A stretch of 64,000 bases of DNA from Streptosporangium violaceochromogenes (GTDB lineage Bacteria; Actinomycetota; Actinomycetes; Streptosporangiales; Streptosporangiaceae), in the NCBI RefSeq assembly GCF_014654615.1, contig NZ_BNBB01000028.1:16664-80663 (forward strand), read 5' to 3'. Shown piece by piece: positions 9,080 to 17,576 of the stretch. The notes below the pieces were generated by a model. That model had not been told where the DNA came from and searched no databases. It saw only the letters and a program-made list of their open reading frames with translations. A program made the position numbers and the translations under genes. Position 1 is the first letter of the stretch; each line of letters opens with the position of its first letter.

Positions 9080-10189
9080 TTCGTACATGATCGCCTGAGC
9101 TCAGCTTGGGCGATCACTGCGTTACGGGCCGGTTCGTAGGTCAGGCACAGGCCGAGCTGGCCGTACACCTCAGCTTTGTCCTTGGGATCCGCATCACGGA
9201 GTGCCCTGCGCATGTCTCCGATCGCAATCATCATCTCGGCGATCTCCTCCTCGGTGAGTCGTTTCGGAATCGTGCTGGTCAGCTTGTCCAGGCGCATCTG
9301 CTCGACTTTCCGCTTGGCCTCCGTCTCGGCGATCCACCCGGCGACCACGGCAGGGTCGCTTCCCGCGTCGACGAGGGCCCGGTAGGAGATCAGCTTGCGC
9401 TCGCACTCGGCCACCGCCTCGCGGACGATTTCGAGTTCCGCCAGACGATGGTCGTCAGCGAGTTGAGCATCGGACATCGCCCGGATCGTGTCCGGCAGGC
9501 GCCCGGGATCGAAGATTTTCGTCAGCCAGCCATCCAGCGGCTCGACGATCAACTCCTCCCGGACGTAGACGGAACGCGGGTGAGCGATCTGGTTGACCTG
9601 CGCGTACTCCCGCGGAAAGACGCAGCGGTAGTGCGGCTTGCCGTTGTTCCAGCTGCCCTGCATCCGCCGCCCGCAGACGCCGCAGAAGAGCAGCCCGCGG
9701 AAGACGTACGGGCGGGGAGTCCGGCGAGGCTTGCGTCCCTCCTGAACGGGTCCGGGCGCGGTCAGCAGAGCCTGGACCTGAGAGAAGGTCTCGTCGTCCA
9801 CCAGCGCCTCGGGAGAGGGCTGCTGGGACCAGATCCAGCTTCCGGAGTCGTTCCAGCGGAGCTTGGTCATGTGGCCGAGGGCGACGTCGTTGACGTCGAT
9901 GAGCACTTCGTCCTTACGCTGCCGGTTCCAGACCTGCCGCCCTGTGTAGCGGGGGTTGAGGAGGATCGCCCCGACAGCCACCTTCGACCAGGCGATTCCG
10001 CTGCGATGGCGGTTCCTGGCCCGGTCGTAGGCGGAGGGGCACAGAATGCCGTCGCGGGTGAGTCCTTCCGCGATGGCGAGCAGTCCCCTGCCTGCGAGGA
10101 ACTCGGCGAAGATGCGCTGCACCACCGGAGCGGTGAGCGGTCTGCCCTTCCCCTCGTAGCGTGGAGGCCGAACCGGGAGAGGTTTGGTC

Positions 10190-10552
10190 GTGGCAGCAGT
10201 CACGCGGCGGCGCTTTGATCCGGAGTTCCGGGCGGGCGTGGTGCGTATCGTGAAGGAGACCGGCAAACCCGTCGCGCAGGTGGCACGGGATCTGGGGATC
10301 AGCCCGTACACGCTGCACAACTGGGTGCAGATGGACCGGCTGGACGAGCACTACAACGGCAACGGGAGCGGAACGCTGGAGGAGTCGGAGCAGGAGGAGC
10401 TGGCCCGGCTGCGGCGGGAGAAGGCCGCGCTGGTCAAGCAGCACGCCCAGGAGAAGGCAGCCTGGGAGAAGGAACGCGAGCAACTGGAAGATGAGCGTGA
10501 CGTGCTCAAGCGTTCCGTGGTCTTGTGGGTCAAAGAGGCGATGGGCCGATAA
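10190..10552 (+). CDS. IS3-type transposase OrfA
   Basis: 120-residue DNA-binding subunit: helix-turn-helix (RRRFDPEFRAGVVRIV ... QVARDLGISPYTLHNWV), then a leucine-zipper-like region and a long charged coiled coil ending DVLKRSVVLWVKEAMGR. Start GTG 10190 is preceded by GGGAGAGG at 7 bases; TTG 10184 is also in frame. The frame is intact. In the family, OrfA and OrfB are often joined by programmed frameshifting; here OrfB starts 3 bases after the OrfA stop. Confidence 0.85.
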   Translation: MAAVTRRRFDPEFRAGVVRIVKETGKPVAQVARDLGISPYTLHNWVQMDRLDEHYNGNGSGTLEESEQEELARLRREKAALVKQHAQEKAAWEKEREQLEDERDVLKRSVVLWVKEAMGR

Positions 10553-11159
10553 GCGTGGCGGCCTTCATCAGCTCCCAGAAGACCGAGCACGACGTCGACC
10601 ACACCGTCTCCTGCCGGGCGCTGGGCGTCTCGCAGTCCTGGTACTACAAGTGGAAGAACCGCATCGGTGACCCCGCGCCGACCGCTCGCCAGCGCCGGCG
10701 GGCCGACCTCGATGCGGAGATCACCCGTTCGTTCGAGGCCTCCGGCGGCACCTACGGCTCGCCGCGCATCACCCGTGACCTGCACGAGGCGGGCTGGCGG
10801 GTGTCGGAGAACACGGTCGCAGCCAGGATGGCCGAACTCGGCCTGGTCGCCCGCAAGCGGCGCAAGCCGCGCTCGCTAACCCGGCAGGCAAGCGGCCGAC
10901 AGCCCCGGACCTGGTGTGGCGGAGGTTTACCGCGCCCGCCGCGGACGTGCTGTGGTGCGGTGACGTGACGCAGATCGACACCGATGAGGGCAAGCTGTAT
11001 CTGGCCACGGTCGAGGACCTGTTCTCCCGCCGGCTGCTCGGCTACGCCATGTCCGGGCATCACGATGCCGCGTTGACCTGCGCCTCGCTGCAGATGGCGG
11101 CGGCCACCCGGGGCGGCGACGTGGACGGGGTGATCTTCCATTCGGATCGCGGCTCGGAA

Positions 11160-12616
11160 GGCGGATTCAACTGGTCGTCGCAACGCCTTGATCGTGGAGG
11201 TGTTGGTGAATGGGCCTGGGCAAGAAACAGCAGGCTGTCCGGTTGTATCGCGGTCAGATCCCCTCGCCGGGACGACCGACTGTCGCCTGGCGTGAGGACC
11301 GCGTCCGGTTCTGGCAAGCGATCGCGCAAGGGGTGAGCTCGCAGGACGCCGCGGCGCAGATCGGCGTGTCGCCGGCGGTGGGGACACGCTGGGTTCGTCA
11401 CGCTGGCGGGGTGGGACCGTGCCTTGCCTCGACGGTGTCGGGCCGTTATCTGTCGTTCGCGGAACGGGAAGAGATCGCATTGTGCCGCGCCCGGAAGGTC
11501 GGCGTGCGCGAGATCGCACGGCGTCTGGGGCGGTCGCCGTCGACGATCTCCCGCGAGATCCGGCGCAATGCCTCGACGCGGACGTATGACGTGGAGTATC
11601 GAGCGACGGTTGCGCAATGGCACGCCGAGCGCCGCGCCCGGCGGCCGAAGACCGCCAAACTGGCGGCCGATCGGCGGCTGCGCGAGGATGTGCAGGAGCG
11701 GCCGGCCGGGCAGGTCCGCCACCCGGACGGCACGCCGGTGGCGGGGCCGCGGACGGCGCCTTGGATAGGGCGGAACAAACCCCGGCGTCAGGACCGCCGC
11801 TGGATGAGATCGTGGAGCCCGGAACAGATCGCCCATCGGCTGAAGATCGATTTCCCCGAGGAGGACGCCATGCGGATCTCCCACGAGGCGATCTACCAGG
11901 CCCTGTTTATCCAGGGGCGAGGAGCGCTCAAGCGGGAGCTGGCCGGGTGTCTGCGTACTGGGCGCGCACTGCGGGTGCCGCGGGCACGCACCCGCCACAA
12001 GACCGGCGGCCACGTGAGCGCCGAGGTGCTGATCAGTGAGCGGCCCGCCGAGGCCGAAGACCGCGCGGTCCCGGGCCATTGGGAAGGTGATCTCATCATC
12101 GGCACCGGCCGGTCGGCGATCGGCACCCTGGTGGAGCGCACGACCCGGTTCACCCTGCTGTTGCACCTGCCCCGGATGGAGGGCTACGGCACGCAGGAAC
12201 GCGTGAAGAACGGCCCGGCGTTGGCCGGCCGCGGTGCTGAAGCCGTGAGGGACGCGATCACCACGGCGATCGCCGCGCTGCCCGAGCAGCTGTGCCGCTC
12301 GCTGACCTGGGACCGCGGAACGGAACTGGCCCAGCATGCTCAACTGCGCATCGACACCGGCTTGCCGGTGTATTTCGCCGATCCCCACAGCCCCTGGCAG
12401 CGTGGCACCAATGAAAACACCAACGGTCTGCTGCGCCAGTACTTTCCCAAGGGCACCGACCTGTCACGATGGGATGCCGAGGAGTTGGCGGCTGTTGCGC
12501 TCACGCTCAACGCCAGGCCCCGAAAGACCCTCGAATGGAAGACGCCGGCAGAAGCCTTCAGCGATCATCTAAACTCGCTGCTGAACAGCAGTGTTGCGAC
12601 GACCCCTTGAACCCAA
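11160..12616 (+). mobile_element. IS30-type insertion sequence nested in the IS3 element
   Basis: About 1457 bp with imperfect terminal inverted repeats: left GGATTCAACTGGTCGTCGC (from 11163), right end complementary to GGGTTCAAGGGGTCGTCGC (to 12614), about 19 of 22 matching through GCAAC. GGAA at 11156-11159 and 12617-12620 is the likely 4-bp target duplication, because removing the element plus one copy restores the OrfB codons for RGSEYTA exactly. It carries one intact transposase gene. Confidence 0.85.
11210..12610 (+). CDS. IS30 family transposase
   Basis: 466 residues, intact. Order: N-terminal HTH (QAIAQGVSSQDAAAQIGVS), second HTH (REIARRLGRSPSTISREIRR), then the DDE catalytic core with EGDLIIG (first Asp), SLTWDRGTEL (second Asp) and the family signature WQRGTNENTNGLLRQYFPKG (Glu). 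GGAGG lies 9 bases before ATG 11210. The element looks transposition-competent and younger than the IS3 element it interrupts. Confidence 0.95.
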   Translation: MGLGKKQQAVRLYRGQIPSPGRPTVAWREDRVRFWQAIAQGVSSQDAAAQIGVSPAVGTRWVRHAGGVGPCLASTVSGRYLSFAEREEIALCRARKVGVREIARRLGRSPSTISREIRRNASTRTYDVEYRATVAQWHAERRARRPKTAKLAADRRLREDVQERPAGQVRHPDGTPVAGPRTAPWIGRNKPRRQDRRWMRSWSPEQIAHRLKIDFPEEDAMRISHEAIYQALFIQGRGALKRELAGCLRTGRALRVPRARTRHKTGGHVSAEVLISERPAEAEDRAVPGHWEGDLIIGTGRSAIGTLVERTTRFTLLLHLPRMEGYGTQERVKNGPALAGRGAEAVRDAITTAIAALPEQLCRSLTWDRGTELAQHAQLRIDTGLPVYFADPHSPWQRGTNENTNGLLRQYFPKGTDLSRWDAEELAAVALTLNARPRKTLEWKTPAEAFSDHLNSLLNSSVATTP

Positions 12617-12924
12617 GGAATACACGGCCACCCGCTACCAGGAGCTATGCCGGAACCTCGGCGTGGTCCAGTCCATGGGCAGGGTGGGCTGCGCGCTCGA
12701 CAACGCAGCCGCCGAGGCGTTCAACAGCACCCTCAAGGTCGAGTACGTGCACCGCCACCGTTTCCGCACCCGGGCCGAGGCCCGCTTGAAGATCGCCACC
12801 TGGATCGCCGACTTCTACAACACCACCCGGTGGCACAGCGCCAACGACGGGCTCCGCCCACCACATTCGAACGTCACATGATCGAGAAGAGACAAGCTTC
12901 ATCGGCCCTGCTGGGGACCGCTGT

Positions 12925-13295
12925 GGCATAGAACCGTCTCCACGCTTTCAGGGGATTGACACCGCTCTGGTAGGTGGCGAGGTCTCTGACGCTTGGCCTC
13001 GGTGGCGCGCCCAGGTGGGTGTGCCACTTGCCGATCCAGACACTGTGATCGAGGGCGAAAGCTCGGGCGGCGAACGACTGCGTGTGCTGAAGGTCGCGTT
13101 GGAAGAAATCAGGTTGTCAGATGGCCCTCGGGCCGGGGGCGTCCAGCATGGGTGACGACGACCGCATCCGGTTCCGCCGTGCCCAGCAGGATGCCGCGGG
13201 TCTCCAGGCCGCCGGTGGAGGCTCGAGCTTCGTCCACCATGTCGGGACATGGCTGGCGCGGCGAGGATGATTTCCTTGGGGATGAGCATGGTCAC
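12925..13295 (-). pseudogene. JAB/JAMM isopeptidase (CBASS Cap3-type), decayed and truncated
   Basis: Last gene of the CBASS operon; its ATG overlaps the E1 stop (ATGA, 13292-13295). Reading across frames gives MLIPKEIILAAPAMSRH, then after a shift near 13238 GGLETRGILLGT (JAB glutamate). After a second shift and a TGA near 13112 come DFFQRDLQHTQSF and GKWHTHLG...SVRD, a complete H-x-H-x10-D JAMM metal motif. The frame then runs into the IS3 right end. Cap3-type enzymes remove the conjugate that Cap2 places on the CD-NTase. With two frameshifts, a stop and a lost C-terminus this copy is dead. Confidence 0.8.
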
Positions 13296-14587
13296 GGCTG
13301 GCTACAGGTGGGGCAGTCGGCTCGGGGTGGCGTGGCTGGTGCCCATCGGACGTTGCCGGTGTAGCCGAGATCGAAGGGACCAGTCCAACCCCGGCGCGCC
13401 TGCAAACCGACGGTGAGGTGTTCGCCAGGCAGGCGGTGAGCAAAGTGGCCTGCGGCTTCCAAAGCGGTCGAAACGGTGATCTTGGCGGCGAGATCTCCGA
13501 TGAGGAAGAGGTCGGAGCCGACGGCGGTCATGGGGCGGTGCAGCGTTCCTGTGCCGTAGCCAGCTTCGAGCGCTGGTTCGGGGTCAAGGGTGCCCTCGTT
13601 GGTAAGTGCCTGACGCCGGCACAGAAGGCAGCCGTGGTCGGGCCACGGGCGCAGACGGATGACTTCGCCGATTCCTCCGTCCGCCAGGACGCAGGCCAGA
13701 ATCGCAGGCGTGCCGGCGCGGCGGGCGAGATGGCTGGTGGCGCGTCGTGGCGCGACGCCGTCGGCGCAGCAGAGGATGATACTGGTTTCCTCAAGTAGCG
13801 CACGGATGCGATCGGCGTCGTCGACGACGTCGTACCGGAATGCGGCGATCTCGGTGTCCCCGCGTCGGTCAGCCAGATAGTCGCGGAGGGCGTCGACCTT
13901 GAATTTCCCGATGTAGCGGCGGGGCAGTACGTGGCGGATGAGGTTGTGCCACAGCAGCCGGTCGGGATCAACCAGCAGGAGCCGTCCGAGTCCGTAGCCG
14001 GCCAGTGCGGTGGCTGCTGCCCCGCCGATGCTGCCGACGCCGACCACCATGACCGTGACGGACGCGAGGTCGATGATGGGCCAGTACGGCTGCAATTGCG
14101 TGATGCCGATGGTCTCCGGCTCCACTGCTACCGAGGCGCCGAACACTGCCTTTCGTGTCACCCGCCATGCGGCGAGCCGGGGAACAGGGGTTCCGTTGTA
14201 GGGTGATTCATCGGCGTCCGGCGCGTAGGTGAGCACGAAGTACCCGGCGGCGCCGGGATCCATAAGCTGCTTGGGAAGCCGCGCGGCGAACGCGTCGAAC
14301 GAGACGCCCACGTGTTCACCACGTCGGGTGATCTCATACCACACTCCGTGGAGCTCCGCCGGTACGCGAAACCAGAACCCGTCCCCGCCAGGGAGGCCGG
14401 TGTTCAAGGGGTGACTCTTGGGATCGAGCTGCAACTGGAACCCGGCTGTCGAGTTCCTGAGGTAGCTGATCAGGACGAGCCCGTCGGAGTCAGAACGTCT
14501 GAACTTGATGGTCCCGGACGTGCCGGCGTCAGTGGTGATGAGATAGCGGAGTCCGTCGCGAGGCAGCAGAAGCAACGTGTCGATCAT
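13292..14587 (-). CDS. CBASS E1-like (ThiF family) adenylating protein, half of a split Cap2
   Basis: 431 residues. An N-terminal domain of ~170 residues without recognised motif precedes a ThiF/E1 fold: nucleotide loop VVGVGSIGG (~181-189), acidic LVDPD (~205-209), a possible catalytic Cys in ILACVLADGG (~299), and probable zinc cysteines CLLC (~320-323) with a C-terminal CPTC. E1 proteins activate a C-terminus as adenylate and thioester; in type II CBASS Cap2 conjugates the CD-NTase to a target. Here E1 and E2 are separate ORFs with a 4-base ATGA overlap, though Cap2 is normally one E2-E1 chain of similar total length (198+431). Frame intact. Confidence 0.85.
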   Translation of the reverse strand: MIDTLLLLPRDGLRYLITTDAGTSGTIKFRRSDSDGLVLISYLRNSTAGFQLQLDPKSHPLNTGLPGGDGFWFRVPAELHGVWYEITRRGEHVGVSFDAFAARLPKQLMDPGAAGYFVLTYAPDADESPYNGTPVPRLAAWRVTRKAVFGASVAVEPETIGITQLQPYWPIIDLASVTVMVVGVGSIGGAAATALAGYGLGRLLLVDPDRLLWHNLIRHVLPRRYIGKFKVDALRDYLADRRGDTEIAAFRYDVVDDADRIRALLEETSIILCCADGVAPRRATSHLARRAGTPAILACVLADGGIGEVIRLRPWPDHGCLLCRRQALTNEGTLDPEPALEAGYGTGTLHRPMTAVGSDLFLIGDLAAKITVSTALEAAGHFAHRLPGEHLTVGLQARRGWTGPFDLGYTGNVRWAPATPPRADCPTCSQP

Positions 14588-15180
14588 CCGGCGCTCCCCG
14601 CGATCTTCGGCGCCACGGCGTCACGACCGCTGTCGGACTTCTCGCTCGCGGTGGTGATGAGATGGTCCGCGGCTGAGTCGCTCACGATCCCGTGCAACGA
14701 CATCTGGTTCAGGACTCCTGCCTTCATCAAGGCGTACTCAACGCGCCAGGCCGCCGCCTTCACGAAAAGGCCGCAGATCGAGTCGCGAGGATCCCAGACG
14801 GTGTCCGTCTGGAATTGGCACAAGCTGCCATCGCCGTTGACATGCCACCGATGCTGGGTGCACTCAACAGCTTCCGGCCGCGGGTCAACGGGGTAGATCC
14901 GCGGCGGCACCATCGGGTACGCCTGCCGGTAGGCGATCACCACCTCCAGGCCCGTGCCACCGAGAACGTCAGCCAGGCCGGGTGGCTCCGGTCGGTCCAA
15001 AGGCCACATCGGGAGCCGTCCTTCCCAGCCCCCAGCACCGTCCGATGTCCAGGTGAGCGCCGGAAATCGAGCGGCGACTTCCGCCCGGTCCCGGGCGAAC
15101 CGGGCGGGCTCCGCCACCCACCAATTGATCGGCGTCATGGCACGCGCAGTGGTCACGGTCCGGTCAGCCCTGCGGGGCAT
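14584..15180 (-). CDS. CBASS E2-like conjugating protein, half of a split Cap2
   Basis: Up to 198 residues. The UBC-like core reads AYPMVPPRIYPVDP, then HVNGDGSLCQ with the candidate catalytic cysteine at residue 121 and TDTVWDP after it, the pattern of prokaryotic E2 proteins. It sits between the CD-NTase and E1 genes, as E2 precedes E1 in fused Cap2. The start is uncertain: ATG 15180 overlaps the CD-NTase by 17 bases; GTG 15156 and ATG 15138 (MTPINWWVAEP) are also in frame and none has a good ribosome site. Confidence 0.85.
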   Translation of the reverse strand: MPRRADRTVTTARAMTPINWWVAEPARFARDRAEVAARFPALTWTSDGAGGWEGRLPMWPLDRPEPPGLADVLGGTGLEVVIAYRQAYPMVPPRIYPVDPRPEAVECTQHRWHVNGDGSLCQFQTDTVWDPRDSICGLFVKAAAWRVEYALMKAGVLNQMSLHGIVSDSAADHLITTASEKSDSGRDAVAPKIAGSAG

Positions 15181-16138
15181 CCTTGATCGGTCGTGGCAGC
15201 ACCGCCGGAACGATCAGAGCAGGACTGGTCTTCGGCTTGCCCAGCGGAGCCGGAAAGTCGTCCCCGAACACCTCGCGCCACAACTTCTTGGCGTCATCGG
15301 TGTGGCCTTCCTCCGCCGCGTCGCACGCCTGGTCGGCCAGGTCGGCGGCGTTCAGCAGCGAGTTGCGCAGGCCGACCCGATCCAGGTCAGGCTGGATCTC
15401 ACCGCACAAGCTGGCGGGATCCATGACCGGCCCGTTCCCGACCGCAATCGCCGCCGCCGTGAAGAAGCTCTTCAGTGCCTGCGGGCGGGACAACCCTCCG
15501 GGCAAGTGGTGCAGGGCAAGAACCTCCATTACCAGCGACTTGACCGTGCCTTCCACCTCGGCCCGATGGCGCCACGCCTTGAGCACCCGCACCATACGCA
15601 GGAAGTAGTCCCAGTCCGCGTTGCGCTGCTTGATTTTCTCGACCAGGAACTGGGGGTCGGCCGGGACCCAGTCGGAGGACTTCTTCTCCGGGATGAGCAG
15701 GGCACCGTTGTGCTTGAGCGCGGGCATCGCATCGACCGTGAACCCATCGTCATCGCCGGGCAGGTCGATGAAGCACTTGACCGCATGATTGCGCGGGGCG
15801 GCGATGCGGACCAGCTTCTCGATGCTGCCGTTGGTGATGCCGAGCAGCTTGTTGACCTTGCTGCCCAGCGTGTCGAGGGCATCCTTGGCCGAGTCTCCGG
15901 GCTTACCCCACTCAGGGTGTTCCTCCGGGTCGAAGACGACCACCAGGTCCAGGTCGTGGATCTTGGGACCGATGTGCGTGCTGCGCCGCAAGGAGCCCGA
16001 GCCCCAGACGTCCATGACGTCGGATTCGGCGCCCAAGGCGCTCTTGAAGGTTTCGCGCCGTTCGCGCGCTTCCTTGACCTGCTCGGCTTCCGCGTCAACC
16101 TGTTTCTGGAACGCATCAAACGCCGCGGCAAGGCTCAT
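15164..16138 (-). CDS. CBASS CD-NTase (cyclic oligonucleotide synthase)
   Basis: 324 residues. Nucleotidyltransferase signature GSGSLRRST (46-54), metal-binding DLD in HDLDLVVVF (D62, D64) and a third acid in FTVDAMPAL (D136), followed by the helical C-terminal half typical of SMODS/CD-NTase enzymes. In CBASS such enzymes make a cyclic oligonucleotide after phage infection. The chain ends in APQG; a C-terminal glycine is what Cap2-type ligases conjugate. AGAAGGGA is 5 bases before the ATG. A 182-bp gap separates it from the effector gene. Product nucleotide unknown. Confidence 0.9.
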   Translation of the reverse strand: MSLAAAFDAFQKQVDAEAEQVKEARERRETFKSALGAESDVMDVWGSGSLRRSTHIGPKIHDLDLVVVFDPEEHPEWGKPGDSAKDALDTLGSKVNKLLGITNGSIEKLVRIAAPRNHAVKCFIDLPGDDDGFTVDAMPALKHNGALLIPEKKSSDWVPADPQFLVEKIKQRNADWDYFLRMVRVLKAWRHRAEVEGTVKSLVMEVLALHHLPGGLSRPQALKSFFTAAAIAVGNGPVMDPASLCGEIQPDLDRVGLRNSLLNAADLADQACDAAEEGHTDDAKKLWREVFGDDFPAPLGKPKTSPALIVPAVLPRPIKDAPQG

Positions 16139-16320
16139 CGAGATTCCCTTCTCTGCAGATGCGCGTGGAACGCCTGGTCCAGGCCGGCTTTGATCGGAGA
16201 CGAGCAGTGGCCGGCAACGCGGCCTTCCGGCGGCGCTGTGGCGAGCAGCGTAACCATGCGCACCGACAGTTTCCTACCCGCGCTCGCCATGCATTGCCGA
16301 AGTCCCTCATGTCCTCGGCG

Positions 16321-17403
16321 TCAGACGGCGATCGGCGGAGGGAAGGGCTCGTAGGTGTTGCTGGCCGCATCGAAGGTGAAGGCGGTCCACCGGCCATGCT
16401 CGGGCGACGCCAGCCGAGCGCCGAGCACTACCGCGATGGCGACGGGCCCGCTGAGGAAGATGGCGTGCTGGCCGGTTCGAGCTCCAGCCGGCAGCGGCGC
16501 CTCCCGCCAGGCGCGACAGGTCTGCTCCACCACGCCAGTGAAGGTCGCTCTGTCCTCAGTCAGCTTTGGGGATGTGCTACGGAGCCGTAGCAGATATCCG
16601 ATGCCTTGCTGCCGGCACGTCGCCATCACTTGATCGAAGAACTGGTCGCCTCGGCCTTGCAGGTCTAGTGCGAGAGCGACCTTGGTCGGGTCGCCGTCGT
16701 CGATGGCGTCCAGCCGTTCAATCGTGAGCGGCTCGCTAGCGAGGTCGATGGTGCGCAACGACGTTGCCGGGAAGTATGCCGGGGCCCCGTCAGCCTGCCG
16801 GATCGCGTGGACCACGATCTCGCGGGCGTGGGTGTACCCCAGCCTGGCGCCGAACCAGAACGCGACGTGCAGCGGCATGGTCGGAATCAGGTTGATCTGG
16901 ACGGCATCGGGAGTCAGGCGTTCCGCCATCGTCGCGGCGGCCAGTGTCTCATCGGCGAGATCGTCGATCTGACGCCGATCCCACACACCGTCGCCAGGCA
17001 ACTCGATGTTCGTCTTCAGGGTCACGGTGCACGTGTTCCGGCTGAACGTTTCCGCTTGCTGGTCTAGCTGCTGGGCGCGGGCCAGACCACGACGAGCGTC
17101 CGTCGCGGTCACCACGATTCCGACCCTCATCTGACGGCGCGACCAGCCCCTGAGCCACAGCCCCAGGGCAACAAACGCCAGCCCTGCGGCGAAGGCCAGG
17201 ACGAACCACCAACGCCCCTCCACTTCGTTCGTGAGGAAGGACTTCGTGGCCTCCACCCCGAAGCCACCAGCCATCGCGCCACCGATGGTGAGCGACGCCG
17301 TGCCATCCGTCAGCACCGCCCACCTCTCTTGTGAGCCGTTGGAGGTACCGGCGGAACCGACGACCGTCAGTCGGGGTGGATCCGACCGCTGCGAATGTGT
17401 CAT
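16321..17403 (-). CDS. CBASS effector: transmembrane-SAVED protein
   Basis: 360 residues. A short N-terminal part, then hydrophobic segments around residues 40-90 (a small GGAMAGGFG region and a strong helix WWFVLAFAAGLAFVALGLWL), then a SAVED-like domain ending with HAIFLSGPVAIAVVLGARL and a terminal aromatic strand (FDAASNTYEPFPPP). SAVED domains bind CBASS cyclic oligonucleotides (as in Cap4 and Cap5); a membrane segment instead of a nuclease suggests membrane disruption. First gene of the operon, start ATG 17403 (TTG 17409 also in frame). Identification rests on domain pattern plus neighbours. Confidence 0.8.
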   Translation of the reverse strand: MTHSQRSDPPRLTVVGSAGTSNGSQERWAVLTDGTASLTIGGAMAGGFGVEATKSFLTNEVEGRWWFVLAFAAGLAFVALGLWLRGWSRRQMRVGIVVTATDARRGLARAQQLDQQAETFSRNTCTVTLKTNIELPGDGVWDRRQIDDLADETLAAATMAERLTPDAVQINLIPTMPLHVAFWFGARLGYTHAREIVVHAIRQADGAPAYFPATSLRTIDLASEPLTIERLDAIDDGDPTKVALALDLQGRGDQFFDQVMATCRQQGIGYLLRLRSTSPKLTEDRATFTGVVEQTCRAWREAPLPAGARTGQHAIFLSGPVAIAVVLGARLASPEHGRWTAFTFDAASNTYEPFPPPIAV

Positions 17404-17576
17404 CAACAAGCCATCCGTTCGGGGGCGAAGCGGCAGAAGATACCGATATTCATGTACGGGGCCAACAGGTCTCAGCGGGTCGATCCTGTTGGCGTCAGCG
17501 ATTGCGCGGCAGAGGGACGGTCAGCCTTCCTCCCTGTTCCGGCGCGCCCGAGGAAAGGCCGATCATCAGCAAGGGG

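Larger units (their letters stand above)
8929..10133 (-). pseudogene. Large serine recombinase (integrase), N-terminal catalytic domain lost
   Basis: What remains is the Recombinase domain (TAPVVQRIFAEF to NPRYTGRQVWNRQ), the zinc-ribbon domain (FCGVCGRRM near 9650 with a later RC pair), a coiled-coil and a C-terminal tail. The resolvase domain with its nucleophilic serine is absent: homology stops at about 10134, where the IS3-type element begins. No matching N-terminal piece appears elsewhere in the window. The last ~48 codons run antisense through tRNA-Leu (RGDLNPH tail), as often seen with tRNA-integrated elements. ORF-like frame upstream of 10134 belongs to the insertion. Confidence 0.85.
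10134..12924 (+). mobile_element. IS3-type insertion sequence, interrupted and decayed
   Basis: orfA plus orfB layout of the IS3 family. The left end is put at TGAGCGGTCTGCCC (10134), where integrase homology stops; the right end near 12924 contains GACCGCTGT, partly complementary to the left end (7 bp). No target duplication is evident. It cuts the integrase gene on its left and the JAB gene on its right, so DNA between those genes was probably lost. Ends are approximate to about 10 bp. Confidence 0.6.
10555..12931 (+). pseudogene. IS3-type transposase OrfB, disrupted by two frameshifts and an IS30 insertion
   Basis: DDE integrase-type transposase. Part 1 (10555 to about 10885) has the HTH_21 region. 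A one-base deletion near 10880-10887 (a C missing from CTAACCCGG) moves the frame, which resumes as DLVWRRFTAPAADVLWCGDVTQI at about 10909. The ORF then breaks at HSDRGSE (11159) where the IS30-type element sits, and continues at YTATRYQELCRN (12619). A second missing C near 12850 shifts the end into PPTTFERHMIEK. Restored, it would be a complete OrfB; as it stands it cannot be active. Confidence 0.85.

Noticed and set aside
12925..15180. E1, E2 and JAB genes as a Bil (ubiquitin-like conjugation) operon
   Set aside because: No ubiquitin-like protein gene is present, and the CD-NTase and SAVED effector directly upstream fix the system as CBASS.
16159..16590. Plus-strand ORF in the gap between CD-NTase and effector
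   Set aside because: Mostly antisense to the effector gene and Arg-rich; no support.
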